Positions 42,397 through 51,836 of a DNA stretch of 64,000 bases are shown piece by piece (position 1 is the first letter of the stretch; the number at the start of each line of letters is the position of its first letter). Under the pieces are notes generated by a model, which did no database searches, was not told the DNA's origin, and was given only the letters and a program-made list of their open reading frames with translations. Source of the stretch: Novosphingobium sp. AP12 (GTDB lineage: Bacteria; Pseudomonadota; Alphaproteobacteria; Sphingomonadales; Sphingomonadaceae); NCBI RefSeq assembly GCF_000281975.1, contig NZ_AKKE01000173.1, positions 1 through 64,000 of the forward strand, in the 5' to 3' direction. The position numbers and the translations under genes were made by a program.

Positions 42397-45300
42397 GTGA
42401 AAACATCGATCCAGAAGGCCGCCCTCCGGGGCGCGACGAGCCTTACGGCTTTCGCACTGCTCTGCGGCACGGCACACGCGCAGGACACCGCCCCCCAGGC
42501 CGCAGACGAAGCTGCTGCCGACGACAACGTCATCATCGTCACCGGCTCGCTGCTCAAGTCGCCTGTGCTGATCTCGCCCGTGACCACCGTCACGGTAGAA
42601 AACCTCGACCAGCGCGGCATCAGCACGACCCAGGAAGGCATCCAGCGCCTGTCGGCCAACAACGGCCCGGCCCTGACCAACTCCTTCTCCGCCAACGGTG
42701 CTTTCGCTGCCGGTGCTTCGGCGGTCTCGCTTCGCGGCCTGACCACCAACTCGACGCTGGTCCTGTTCGACGGCATGCGCGCCGCGTACTACCCGCTGGC
42801 CGATGACGGCACGCGCAACTTCGTCGACCTCAACACCATCCCCGACGACATCGTGCAGACCGTCGATGTGCTGCGCGACGGTGCCTCGGCAACCTACGGC
42901 GCCGACGCGATCGCCGGCGTGGTCAACGTGATCACCAAGAAGGAATTCAAGGGCGTCGCGGGCCGCGCTGAATCGGGCATCTCGTCGCGCGGCGATGCTG
43001 CCCAGCACCGCCTCTCGCTGACCGCCGGCTTCGGTGATCTCGAGGAAAACGGCATCAATGCCTACGTCAGCGGCTTCTACTACAGCCAGGACGCTCTGTA
43101 TAACCGCCAGCGTCCCTACCCGTTCAACTCGGACGACTATCGCGGCGTCTGCAACGACGGCGTCTGCGGCAGCAACGGCGTGCTCAACGGCCTGGGCGAA
43201 GATGGCTTCACCAACGGCTTCAGCGTCACCACCCCGTTCATGGTTCGCCCGCGCAACCCCCTCACCGGCGGCGCCATCACCGGCGTTTCGTCGCGCTACC
43301 AGTACCTGAACGGTTGCCAGGGCCTGCCGACCTACACCCCGACTCCCGAAGAACTGGCACTTCCCGCCAACGCTTCGGCTCCCGCTTCGGGCCCGGTCTG
43401 CCAGGAAGATCTCACCAACAAGTACGGCGTGATCTCGCCCGACATCGAGCGCTTCGGTTTCTCGGCGCGCGTCACCGCCAAGGTCAACGACGACACGGAA
43501 GCCTACGCGGCGTTCAACTTCGTGCAGTCGTCCTCGCATGACACGTACATCCCGGCGACCATCCGCGGCAACGCGCCGGCGCCGTTCTACTACCCGCGCT
43601 ACAGCACCTCGGCCAACGTCGCCTACTACGGCAACAACACGATCCTGCAGCTGCCGGTCTACGTCTGCCCGCGCGGCACGACCGTGGCCTGCACCGCGGC
43701 CAACGGCGCGCTGAACCCGAACAACCCCTACGCAGCACAGGGCTACACCGCCGCGATCGCCGGCCGTATCCCCAACCTGTTCGAGGACAACCAGAGCCGC
43801 ACCCGCGCCTATCGCGGCGCCATGGGCATCTCCGGTAAGATCAGCGACAACTGGAACTACGACGTCAAGGCCACCGCGATGCACATGGACCTGCAGCGCA
43901 AGTACAACGGCTACGTCTACATCCAGCACCTACTCGACGTGATCGCCGACGGCAGCTACAACTTCATCAACCCCTACGCGAACAGCCAGGCCACGCTGGA
44001 CTACCTCGCTCCCGAGGCTCGCGCGACGTCGACGTCCGACCTCGTCCAGGTCGACGCCAACGTCAACGGTTCGCTGATGGACCTTCCCGGTGGCCCGCTG
44101 CAGGTCGCAGTCGGCATTTCGTACCGCTACGAAGCCGTGGATTCGCCGAGCATCAACTCGGACTTCAACGGCGGTACCGAGCGTTACTTCCGCCTGAACG
44201 GCTTCGCCATCAAGGGCAGCCGCTCGGTCTACTCGGCCTACGCCGAAGTGAACGCGCCGGTCGTCGATCAGCTGACGGTCAACCTTTCGGGTCGCTATGA
44301 CCGCTATCCGAACGGCATCGACAACTTCTCGCCCAAGGCCGGTGTGATCCTCAGGCCCCTCTCGGACGACCGGATCATCGTGCGTGGTTCGTACTCGCGC
44401 GGCTTCCGCATCCCGAGCTTCGGCGAAGCGAACGCCACCTTCCCGACCACCGGCTACGTGACGGCCAACGCCGGTACCTACCCCGACTCGTACCTGGCGC
44501 AGTACGGCTGCTCCAGCGCGACGTTCACCTCGTGCCCGACCTACATCACCGGTGCGAGCTACGGTGCGACCTCGGTGTCGAACCCGAACCTGAAGCCCGA
44601 AAAGTCGCGCAGCTTCACGGCCGGCTTCGAAGTTCGCCCGCTGCCCGGCATCAAGCTTGCTGTTGAATACTACAACATCAAGAAGACCAACGTCATCACG
44701 ACCGCCAACAACGCCCCGGCCATTCTGGCCTACTACTCGGGCCAGGCGATCCCCGCAGGCTACCAGGTCATTGCTGACGCTGCGGACGTGAACAACGAAG
44801 ACGCCACCCCGCGTATCGCCTTCGTCCAGTCGGGCTTCATCAACGCCAACACGCTCAAGACCGATGGTTTGGACTTCAGCGTCGAAGCCAACTACCCGAT
44901 CACAGACACGATCTCGTTCAACACCTACGCGGAAGCGAGCTTCATCAACAAGCTCGAGACCGTGTTCCCCGACGGCACCGTCGAGCGTTACGACGGTACG
45001 CTGGGTAACTTCAACCTGACCGCCGGCAGCGGCACGCCGAAGTGGAAGGGCACCTGGTCGACGGCCGTGTCGTTCAACGACAAGTTCGTCCTCGCCGGTA
45101 CGCTCAACTACTTCGACGGGTACGACACCTCGGCGATGGACCAGGGCACGGGCTACAAGGATTGCGGCCTCAACGACGGCTCCATCCCTTGCAAGGTCGA
45201 CAGCTACATCACCTTCGACCTGAACGCTCAGGTGAAGATGAACGACAAGTTCACGTTCTACGCGACCGTGCAGAACCTGTTCGACAACCTGCCTCCGATC

Positions 45301-45399
45301 GACACCATCACTTACGGTGCACACGCCTACAACCCGATCCAGGGCGGCGAAGGCATCCTCGGCCGTTACTTCAAGGCCGGCGTGAAGGTGGGCTTCTAA
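42397..45399 (+). CDS. TonB-dependent outer-membrane receptor
   Basis: 1000 residues from a GTG at 42397 with AAGGGA 7 nt upstream; an earlier frame start would bury the signal peptide. Signal MKTSIQKAALRGATSLTAF... is cleaved before QDTAPQA. TonB box-like VIIVTGSLL (about 45-53), plug domain (about 60-180) with SLRGLTTNSTLVLFDGMR, DGASATYGADAIAGVVNVITKK, then a 22-strand barrel pattern ending GRYFKAGVKVGF. Extracellular loops have paired cysteines (VCNDGVCGSNG, VCPRGTTVAC, GCSSATFTSC, CGLNDGSIPC), likely disulfides. It is of the large Oar/sphingomonad class; substrate is unknown. No ferric-citrate-type signalling domain is present. Confidence 0.9.
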   Translation: MKTSIQKAALRGATSLTAFALLCGTAHAQDTAPQAADEAAADDNVIIVTGSLLKSPVLISPVTTVTVENLDQRGISTTQEGIQRLSANNGPALTNSFSANGAFAAGASAVSLRGLTTNSTLVLFDGMRAAYYPLADDGTRNFVDLNTIPDDIVQTVDVLRDGASATYGADAIAGVVNVITKKEFKGVAGRAESGISSRGDAAQHRLSLTAGFGDLEENGINAYVSGFYYSQDALYNRQRPYPFNSDDYRGVCNDGVCGSNGVLNGLGEDGFTNGFSVTTPFMVRPRNPLTGGAITGVSSRYQYLNGCQGLPTYTPTPEELALPANASAPASGPVCQEDLTNKYGVISPDIERFGFSARVTAKVNDDTEAYAAFNFVQSSSHDTYIPATIRGNAPAPFYYPRYSTSANVAYYGNNTILQLPVYVCPRGTTVACTAANGALNPNNPYAAQGYTAAIAGRIPNLFEDNQSRTRAYRGAMGISGKISDNWNYDVKATAMHMDLQRKYNGYVYIQHLLDVIADGSYNFINPYANSQATLDYLAPEARATSTSDLVQVDANVNGSLMDLPGGPLQVAVGISYRYEAVDSPSINSDFNGGTERYFRLNGFAIKGSRSVYSAYAEVNAPVVDQLTVNLSGRYDRYPNGIDNFSPKAGVILRPLSDDRIIVRGSYSRGFRIPSFGEANATFPTTGYVTANAGTYPDSYLAQYGCSSATFTSCPTYITGASYGATSVSNPNLKPEKSRSFTAGFEVRPLPGIKLAVEYYNIKKTNVITTANNAPAILAYYSGQAIPAGYQVIADAADVNNEDATPRIAFVQSGFINANTLKTDGLDFSVEANYPITDTISFNTYAEASFINKLETVFPDGTVERYDGTLGNFNLTAGSGTPKWKGTWSTAVSFNDKFVLAGTLNYFDGYDTSAMDQGTGYKDCGLNDGSIPCKVDSYITFDLNAQVKMNDKFTFYATVQNLFDNLPPIDTITYGAHAYNPIQGGEGILGRYFKAGVKVGF

Positions 45400-45425
45400 G
45401 CTTCACATCGATCACGACAAAATCG

Positions 45426-45456
45426 GGGCGGTCTCTTTGGAGGCCGCCCTTTTTTT
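45426..45456 (+). terminator. Rho-independent terminator after the TonB receptor gene
   Basis: Stem gggcggtctc / gaggccgccc with a TTTG loop (one G-T pair) directly followed by seven T (45450-45456), 27 nt past the stop. It is a textbook structure. Confidence 0.9.
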
Positions 45457-45476
45457 GTGCCCCCGCGGTGGGCAAC

Positions 45477-45507
45477 GAAAAAGGCCGGCGGGTCGCCCCG
45501 CCGGCCT
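45477..45507 (-). terminator. Rho-independent terminator after clpB
   Basis: An 11-bp perfect stem (45482-45492 with 45497-45507) and TCGC/GCGA loop; on the minus strand it is followed by five T. It lies 25 nt past the clpB stop and forms a back-to-back pair with the receptor terminator. Confidence 0.9.
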
Positions 45508-45531
45508 CTCAGTTTAACGGACCCGAGAGCC

Positions 45532-48111
45532 TCAGCTCACCGTCATGACCAGCGCGCCGTCGCCGTCCTCGATGTGGACGTTCGAACCATCGGGCACTTC
45601 GCCCGCCAGCAGCTTCTCGGCGAGCGGGTCCTGCAGGTAGCGCTGGACCGCGCGCTTCAAGGGCCGTGCACCGTATACCGGGTCGTAACCCACCCGGCCG
45701 AGCCAGCGCCGCGCGGCGTCGGTGAGGTCGAGCACGATCTTGCGGTCCTTGAGCAGCTTCTGGACCCGCGCCACCTGGATGTCGACGATCGGCGCCATGT
45801 CCGCCTGGCCGAGCCGGTGGAACAGCACGATCTCGTCGAGGCGGTTGAGGAACTCGGGCCGGAAATGCCCGCGCACCACTTCCATCACCTGCGGCTCGAC
45901 CACGTCCACGTCCTGCCCTTCGTCCAGCTGGCTCAGGTACTGGCTGCCCAGGTTCGAGGTCAGGATGATGAGCGTGTTGGTGAAGTCCACAAGCCGGCCC
46001 TGCCCGTCGGTCAGCCGCCCGTCGTCGAGCACCTGCAGCAGCACGTTGAACACGTCGGGGTGCGCCTTCTCGACCTCGTCGAACAGCACGACCTGGTAGG
46101 GCCGGCGCCGCACGGCTTCGGTCAGGACGCCGCCCTCGTCGTAGCCCACGTAGCCCGGAGGCGCGCCGATCAGGCGCGACACCGCGTGCTTTTCCATGAA
46201 CTCGGACATGTCGATGCGCACCATCGCGGTGTCGTCGTCGAACAGGAAGCCGGCGAGCGCCTTGGTCAGCTCGGTCTTGCCGACGCCGGTGGGGCCGAGG
46301 AATAGGAACGAGCCGAGCGGCCGGTTCGGGTCCTGCAGACCCGCCCGCGCCCGCCGCACCGCCTTGGACACGGCGATCACCGCGTCCTTCTGGCCGATCA
46401 CGCGCGCGCCGATCGCCTCCTCCATCCTGAGGAGCTTCTCGCGCTCGCCCGCCAGCATCTTGTCGACCGGCACGCCGGTCCAGCGACTGACGACGCCGGC
46501 GATATCGTCCTCGGTCACTTCCTCGCGCAGGAGGGCGTTGCCGGCGGAGGCCTGCGCCTCGACCAGCTGCTTCTCCAGCGCCGGGATGCGCCCGTAGGAC
46601 AGCTCGCCCGCCTTGGCGAGATCACCCGAACGCTGCGCCTGTTCCAGCTCGATGCGCGCGGCGTCGAGCTGTTCCTTCAGCTTGCCCTCGGCGGCGATCT
46701 TGTCGCGCTCGTTCTGCCAACGGGTTGTCAGCTCGCTCGACTGCTGCTCGAGGTTGCCGAGTTCCCCGCGCAGCGTCTCCAGCCGGTCGCGCGAGGCTTG
46801 GTCGGTCTCCTTGCCGAGCGCCATTTCCTCGATCTTGAGCTGGATGATGCGGCGGTCGAGCTTCTCGATCTCCTCGGGCTTGGACTCCACTTCCATGCGG
46901 ATGCGGCTGGCGGCCTCGTCCATGAGGTCGATCGCCTTGTCAGGCAGGAAGCGGTTGGTGATGTAGCGGTTGGACAGCGTCGCCGCCGCCACGATAGCGC
47001 CGTCGGTGATGCGCACGCCGTGGTGCAGTTCGTACTTCTCCTTGAGACCGCGCAGGATCGAGATGGTGTCCTCGACCGTCGGTTCGCCCACGAAGACGGG
47101 CTGGAAACGCCGCTGCAACGCCGCGTCCTTCTCGACGTACTTCTGGTATTCGTCGAGCGTGGTCGCGCCGATGCAGTGCAGTTCGCCCCGCGCCAGCGCA
47201 GGCTTGAGCAGGTTGCCCGCGTCCATCGAGCCTTCCGACGCGCCCGCGCCGATCAGCGTGTGCATCTCGTCGATGAACAGGATGATCTGGCCGTCCGCGC
47301 CCTTCACTTCGTCGAGCACGGCCTTCAGGCGCTCCTCGAACTCGCCGCGGTACTTGGCGCCCGCGATCAGCGAGCCCATGTCCAGCGACATCAGGCTGCG
47401 GTCCTTGAGGCTGTCGGGCACGTCGCCATTGGCGATGCGCAGCGCGAGGCCTTCGGCGATGGCGGTCTTGCCGACGCCGGGATCGCCGATGAGCACGGGG
47501 TTGTTCTTGGTGCGCCGGGCGAGGATCTGGATCGTGCGGCGGATTTCCTCGTCGCGGCCGATGACCGGGTCGAGCTTGCCGGCGCGCGCCGCCTCGGTGA
47601 GGTCGCGGGCGTACTTCTTCATCGCGTCGTAGGCATTCTCCGCGCCCGCGCTGTCGGCGGTGCGGCCGCCGCGCAGTTCGGTGATGGCGGCCTCCAGCGA
47701 CTGCGCCGTGACGTTGGCGGCCTTGAGCGCCTGTCCGGCGGGCGTGGTCGTGGCGAGCGCGAGGCCCAGCAACAGCCGCTCGACGGTGACGAAGCTGTCG
47801 CCCGACCTGGTCGCCGCCTGCTCCGCCGCGTCGAGCACGCGCACGGCATCGTTGTCGAGGCCCGGCGCTCCCGCCGCCCCGCTGCCCGAGACGACCGGCA
47901 CCTTGGCCAGCGCCTTGTCGAGTTCCTGGGTGGCGAAAACGGGGTTGCCGCCCGCCCGCTTGATGAGCCCGGCGGCCATGCCTTCGGGATCGTCGAGCAG
48001 CGCCTTGAGCACGTGCTCGGGCGCGATGCGCTGGTGGTTCAAGCGGATCGCGACGGTCTGCGCGGCCTGCAGGAACCCCTTGGCGCGGTCGGTGAACTTT
48101 TCGAGATTCAT
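45532..48111 (-). CDS. clpB: ATP-dependent disaggregase ClpB
   Basis: 859 residues from the ATG at 48111 with AGGAGG about 11 nt upstream. Clp-N domain (about 1-145), AAA+ module 1 with Walker A GDPGVGKT (about 208-215) and FIDEMHT, coiled-coil middle domain with SRDRLETLRGELGNLE (about 420-520), AAA+ module 2 with GPTGVGKTELTKAL (about 605-618), VLFDEVEKAHP and the SNLGSQ sensor. It works with DnaK to rescue aggregated proteins after heat. Preceded by a heat-shock-type promoter on this strand and followed by a strong terminator; stands alone. Confidence 0.97.
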   Translation of the reverse strand: MNLEKFTDRAKGFLQAAQTVAIRLNHQRIAPEHVLKALLDDPEGMAAGLIKRAGGNPVFATQELDKALAKVPVVSGSGAAGAPGLDNDAVRVLDAAEQAATRSGDSFVTVERLLLGLALATTTPAGQALKAANVTAQSLEAAITELRGGRTADSAGAENAYDAMKKYARDLTEAARAGKLDPVIGRDEEIRRTIQILARRTKNNPVLIGDPGVGKTAIAEGLALRIANGDVPDSLKDRSLMSLDMGSLIAGAKYRGEFEERLKAVLDEVKGADGQIILFIDEMHTLIGAGASEGSMDAGNLLKPALARGELHCIGATTLDEYQKYVEKDAALQRRFQPVFVGEPTVEDTISILRGLKEKYELHHGVRITDGAIVAAATLSNRYITNRFLPDKAIDLMDEAASRIRMEVESKPEEIEKLDRRIIQLKIEEMALGKETDQASRDRLETLRGELGNLEQQSSELTTRWQNERDKIAAEGKLKEQLDAARIELEQAQRSGDLAKAGELSYGRIPALEKQLVEAQASAGNALLREEVTEDDIAGVVSRWTGVPVDKMLAGEREKLLRMEEAIGARVIGQKDAVIAVSKAVRRARAGLQDPNRPLGSFLFLGPTGVGKTELTKALAGFLFDDDTAMVRIDMSEFMEKHAVSRLIGAPPGYVGYDEGGVLTEAVRRRPYQVVLFDEVEKAHPDVFNVLLQVLDDGRLTDGQGRLVDFTNTLIILTSNLGSQYLSQLDEGQDVDVVEPQVMEVVRGHFRPEFLNRLDEIVLFHRLGQADMAPIVDIQVARVQKLLKDRKIVLDLTDAARRWLGRVGYDPVYGARPLKRAVQRYLQDPLAEKLLAGEVPDGSNVHIEDGDGALVMTVS

Positions 48112-48138
48112 GACTGAAACTGCCTCCTGATCCCGTCG

Positions 48139-48166
48139 ATATAGTGTTGCACTTATGCAACACAAG
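48139..48166 (-). promoter_or_regulatory. Probable RpoH (sigma-32) promoter of clpB with embedded palindrome
   Basis: On the minus strand CTTG (48166-48163) is 18 nt from CTATAT (48144-48139), close to the alphaproteobacterial heat-shock promoter pattern. The spacer holds most of a perfect inverted repeat, GTGTTGCA-CTTA-TGCAACAC (48144-48163), so a repressor could bind across it, or the DNA could form a cruciform. About 30 nt upstream of the clpB ATG. Confidence 0.5.
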
Positions 48167-48347
48167 GGGTCGCAGGCTGAATTTCTGCCTCGGGCCAACG
48201 CCCCGCAGCAAGATGGGATTACCCCCGAGAATTGCCAGAGGTACTTCGTCGGGGCGGTAATGCGTGCCCGCCGCCATCAAGGCTTGGCGCGCGCGCGCCC
48301 GCTGGCCTAGTTTCCTCGCCGATAACCAAAGGGAAGAGGCATCCAAC

Positions 48348-48803
48348 GTGGCGAAATTCACCCTCCAGCAGGCAGCGGACGTCCTTGCGGTAAAGCAGGT
48401 GGTCTACGAATGGGGCGACGAACTCGACCTTCACAACGGCCTGTCGATGCGCGCGACCGACTGCCTGGCGGACGACGTGCGCTACAACGTCGGCGGCCAG
48501 TGGCGCGAAGGGCTGGAAGCGGTCGAGGCGTTCTACAAGGGCCGCGCCGAGGCGATGCGCGCCGGGGCGGGCCTGATGACCATGCGCCACATCATCACTT
48601 CCCTGCGCGTCACCTTCGACGACGCCGACCACGCCAAGGTCGGCTACTTGCTGGTGTTCTTCGCGGCCTTGGGCGACGGTCCCTTCGACAAGTACTGCGA
48701 CCCCCTCGCCGTCGCCGACGTGAAGATGGAATGCCGCCGCGACGAAGACGGCGAATGGCGCATCACGCTGTTCGATTCGGGCCAGATCTTCAAGCGCGGG
48801 TGA
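48348..48803 (+). CDS. SnoaL/NTF2-like protein
   Basis: 151 residues from the GTG at 48348 (GAAGAGG 8 nt upstream). Cone-shaped alpha+beta fold pattern: VKQVVYEWGDELDLHNG (about 15-31), DDVRYNVGGQWREG (about 41-54), MRHIITSLRVTF (about 80-91), then RITLFDSGQIFKRG at the end. The shape is like SnoaL_4 enzymes and dioxygenase small subunits, which bind hydrophobic or steroid-like substrates. No catalytic residues can be named. It is divergent from clpB; a REP-like copy follows the stop. Confidence 0.65.
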   Translation: MAKFTLQQAADVLAVKQVVYEWGDELDLHNGLSMRATDCLADDVRYNVGGQWREGLEAVEAFYKGRAEAMRAGAGLMTMRHIITSLRVTFDDADHAKVGYLLVFFAALGDGPFDKYCDPLAVADVKMECRRDEDGEWRITLFDSGQIFKRG

Positions 48804-48817
48804 AGGGCTGAGATAAT

Positions 48818-48840
48818 CGTCGTCCCAGCGAAGGCTGGGA
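48818..48840. repeat. Single REP-like palindrome
   Basis: 23 bp identical to 52142-52164. It follows the SnoaL gene stop by 15 nt and is followed by tcgctcgacacga, another recurrent intergenic sequence (see 34772-34792). Confidence 0.8.
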
Positions 48841-48924
48841 TCGCTCGACACGAACGGGATATTTGCGCAGCCCCGTGCGATCGCGGGGCTGGCCCCCGGC
48901 GAACAAGCTGCTAACCTCCCGGCC

Positions 48925-51834
48925 ATGCGATCCTTTTCCACGCCGAGCCTGACCGCTCTGGCCGCCGCCCTCTCCCTTTCCGCCTGCGCGACGACGGCGC
49001 CGAACAGCGCCCCGGTGGCCGATGCCGGACCGGCACCGACCGCGCCCGCCGCCGCGTCGCCCCAGGAACTGGTCTCCCGGGTCGACATTCCCTACGAGAA
49101 GTTCGTCCTGCCCAACGGGCTGACCACGATCGTCCACACCGATCGCAAGTCCCCCGTCGTGGCGGTCACGACCTACTACAAGGTCGGCTCCAAGAACGAG
49201 CCGCGCGGCAAGACCGGCTTCGCGCATCTTTACGAGCACCTGTTCTTCGGCGGCTCCGCCAACGTGCCCAACTTCGACATCCCGCTGGAAGGCGCGGGCT
49301 CGACGCCGACCAACGGCTCGACCTGGTACGATCGCACCAACTATGTCGAGACCGTGCCCACCGGCGCGCTCGACCTCGCGCTGTTCATGGAGAGCGACCG
49401 CATGGGCGCGCTGCTGCCCGCGGTCACCCAGGGCAAGCTCGACAAGCAGCGGGGCGTCGTCCAGAACGAGAAGCGGCAGGGTGACAACCAGCCCTACGGC
49501 CTCGCGGAATACGCTGTCGCCGAGGGCCTGTTCCCGGTCGGCCACCCCTACCGCCACTCCACCATCGGCTCGATGGCCGACCTCGATGCCGCCAGCCTCG
49601 GCGACGTGCGCAAGTGGTTCGCCGACCATTACGGACCCAACAACGTCGTCCTCGTCCTCTCGGGCGACATCGACGCGGCCGCCGCCCGGCCCAAGGTCGA
49701 GAAATGGTTCGGCGCGATCCCGAAGGGCCCTGCCGTCGCGCCGGTCGCGGCCGAGCCGGTCACGCTTCCCGCGCCAATCTCGCGAGACATGGCCGACCAG
49801 GTGCCGGTGCTGCGCCTCACCCGCCAGTGGAGCGGCCCCGGCCTCAACGACGCCGAAACTCCTGCGCTGCGCATAGGCATGCACATCCTCGGCGGCCTCG
49901 CTAGTTCGCGGCTCGACAACGCGCTGGTGCGCGGGCAGCAACTCGCCGTCTCGGTCACCGCCTCGGCGCAAGTGTTCGAGCAGGTCAGCATCCTCGACAT
50001 GAACATGGACGTGAAGCCGGGCGTCCAGCGCCCGGTCGCGGAAGCGGCGTTTGACAAGGTCCTGGCCGACTTCCTCGACAAGGGTCCGAGCGAGGATGAA
50101 GTCAAGCGCGCCGTCGTCAGCACGCTTTCCAGCGAAATCGGCGGACTGGAACAAGTCGGCGGCTTCTCCGGCAAGGGCGCCACGCTGGCCGAGGGTCAGG
50201 TCTATTCGGGCGACCCCGCCAAGTACAAGGCCGACCTCCAGGCCATCGCCGCGCTCACGCCGGGCGCGGTGCAGGCGGCGATGCGCAAGTGGCTCGGCCG
50301 CCCGGTCTACAAGCTCGCCATCGTGCCGGGCCCGCGTACCGACAGCGGCAACGCCATGGGCGGCTGGGGCGACGACGACAAGGATACCCCCTCGCCCGAC
50401 GCGCGCGCCAAGGCACCAAAGCTCGCCCCCGCACCCAAGCGCACTTCGCCGCCGGTCGCGCCCGTCGGCGAACTCGCCTTCCCCGCGATCGAGCGGACCA
50501 CCCTTTCGAACGGCATCCCGGTCGCGCTGGCCCGCCGCACCGCCGTGCCCAAGCTCGTGCTCTCGATCGACTTCGACGCGGGCTACGCTGCCGACGCGCT
50601 CGACACGCCGGGCACCCAGGGCCTGATGTTGGGCATGCTCGAGGAAGGCACCAAGACCCGGAATGCCACCCAGATCGCCGAGGAGCAGGAGCGCCTCGGC
50701 GCCTCGATCGGCACCGGCGCCACGCTCGACACCAGCAGCGTGATGCTCAGCGCGCTGAGCGCCAACCTCGCGCCCTCGCTCTCGCTGACCGCCGACCTGC
50801 TGCTGCACCCGGCCTTCGCGCAGGCCGATTTCGACCGTGCCCGCGGGCAGGCCGAGGCGGAACTGTCGCAGGCCGAATCGACCCCGTCGGCGCTCGCCGC
50901 GCGTACGCTGGGCGCCGAACTCTACGGCAGCCACCCTTACGCGCAGCCCGGCGACGGCCTCGGTACGAGAATTTCGCTCGAGTCCCTGACTCCCGCCGCC
51001 CTGCGCGCCGCGCATGCCAAGTGGCTGCGCCCCGACCTCGCGCGGATCACCGTCGTCGGCGACGTGACGATGGAGGAGTTGAAGCCCCTGCTCGAGAAGG
51101 CGTTCGGCGGCTGGAAGGCCCCCGCCGCGCCGAAGCCCGTCAAGCAGCTGGGCGCGCAGACGCCCGCGCCCGCATCGCGCATCGTCCTGATCGACCGGCC
51201 CAATTCGCCGCAGTCGGTGATCTACGCAGGCCGGGTGCTGCCTCTCACCGGCACCACGCCGGGCGAGGAGCCGCTGGCGCTGGCCAACGACGTCGTCGGC
51301 AACAACTTCCTCTCGCGCCTCAACCTCGACATCCGCGAGGAAAAGGGCTGGAGCTACGGCGTGTCGAGCCGGATCAGCCAGTCGGTCGGCCCGCGCGCGC
51401 TGCAGGTCATGGCCCCGGTCCAGGCCGACCGCACGGGCGATTCGGTTCGCGCCATCATCAAGGACATGGCCGCCTTCCCGGCCAAGCAGCCGGTCTCCGC
51501 CGTCGAGTACCAGCGCGTCACCGAAGGCGCGATCCGGGGCCTGCCCAACCAGTTCGAGACCAACGGCGCGGTGCTCTCCGCGATCGTCAAGAACGACCGG
51601 CTCGGCCGGCCCGAGGACTATTACGTGCGCCTGGCCACGACCTACCGGGGCATCGACGCGAAGCGCATCGGCGCGGCGGCCGGGCAATACCTCCAGCCGA
51701 CCGACCTGACCTGGGTCATCGTTGGCGATCGCAAGGTGGTGGAACCCCAGCTCGAGGGCCTTGGTTTACCGGTGGAAGTGCGGGCAGCACCCGCCGCCAC
51801 TGGCGACGAGAGCGCCGAGGACCAAGGAGAATGA
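48925..51834 (+). CDS. M16-family zinc peptidase, lipoprotein with two M16 repeats
   Basis: 969 residues. Lipobox LSAC (Cys21) after a short hydrophobic stretch, so the protein is tethered in the periplasm. The N-terminal M16 repeat has the inverted zinc motif HLYEH (His101-x-x-Glu104-His105) and the third ligand Glu182 in VQNEKRQ, 77 residues later, as in pitrilysin-type peptidases. The second repeat (about 510-960) begins RTTLSNGIPVALARR and lacks HxxEH, as expected for the inactive half of the clam shell. The ALVRGQQL-type and KSR-like central linker (about 465-510) is Pro-rich. It likely degrades peptides or processes envelope proteins. The next gene starts inside its stop area. Confidence 0.92.
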   Translation: MRSFSTPSLTALAAALSLSACATTAPNSAPVADAGPAPTAPAAASPQELVSRVDIPYEKFVLPNGLTTIVHTDRKSPVVAVTTYYKVGSKNEPRGKTGFAHLYEHLFFGGSANVPNFDIPLEGAGSTPTNGSTWYDRTNYVETVPTGALDLALFMESDRMGALLPAVTQGKLDKQRGVVQNEKRQGDNQPYGLAEYAVAEGLFPVGHPYRHSTIGSMADLDAASLGDVRKWFADHYGPNNVVLVLSGDIDAAAARPKVEKWFGAIPKGPAVAPVAAEPVTLPAPISRDMADQVPVLRLTRQWSGPGLNDAETPALRIGMHILGGLASSRLDNALVRGQQLAVSVTASAQVFEQVSILDMNMDVKPGVQRPVAEAAFDKVLADFLDKGPSEDEVKRAVVSTLSSEIGGLEQVGGFSGKGATLAEGQVYSGDPAKYKADLQAIAALTPGAVQAAMRKWLGRPVYKLAIVPGPRTDSGNAMGGWGDDDKDTPSPDARAKAPKLAPAPKRTSPPVAPVGELAFPAIERTTLSNGIPVALARRTAVPKLVLSIDFDAGYAADALDTPGTQGLMLGMLEEGTKTRNATQIAEEQERLGASIGTGATLDTSSVMLSALSANLAPSLSLTADLLLHPAFAQADFDRARGQAEAELSQAESTPSALAARTLGAELYGSHPYAQPGDGLGTRISLESLTPAALRAAHAKWLRPDLARITVVGDVTMEELKPLLEKAFGGWKAPAAPKPVKQLGAQTPAPASRIVLIDRPNSPQSVIYAGRVLPLTGTTPGEEPLALANDVVGNNFLSRLNLDIREEKGWSYGVSSRISQSVGPRALQVMAPVQADRTGDSVRAIIKDMAAFPAKQPVSAVEYQRVTEGAIRGLPNQFETNGAVLSAIVKNDRLGRPEDYYVRLATTYRGIDAKRIGAAAGQYLQPTDLTWVIVGDRKVVEPQLEGLGLPVEVRAAPAATGDESAEDQGE

Positions 51835-51836
51835 CG

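Noticed and set aside
48790..51687. 965-codon minus-strand frame over the M16 peptidase
   Set aside because: Antisense shadow; the plus strand has lipobox, HxxEH and third zinc ligand in order. Its last codons cross a REP element.
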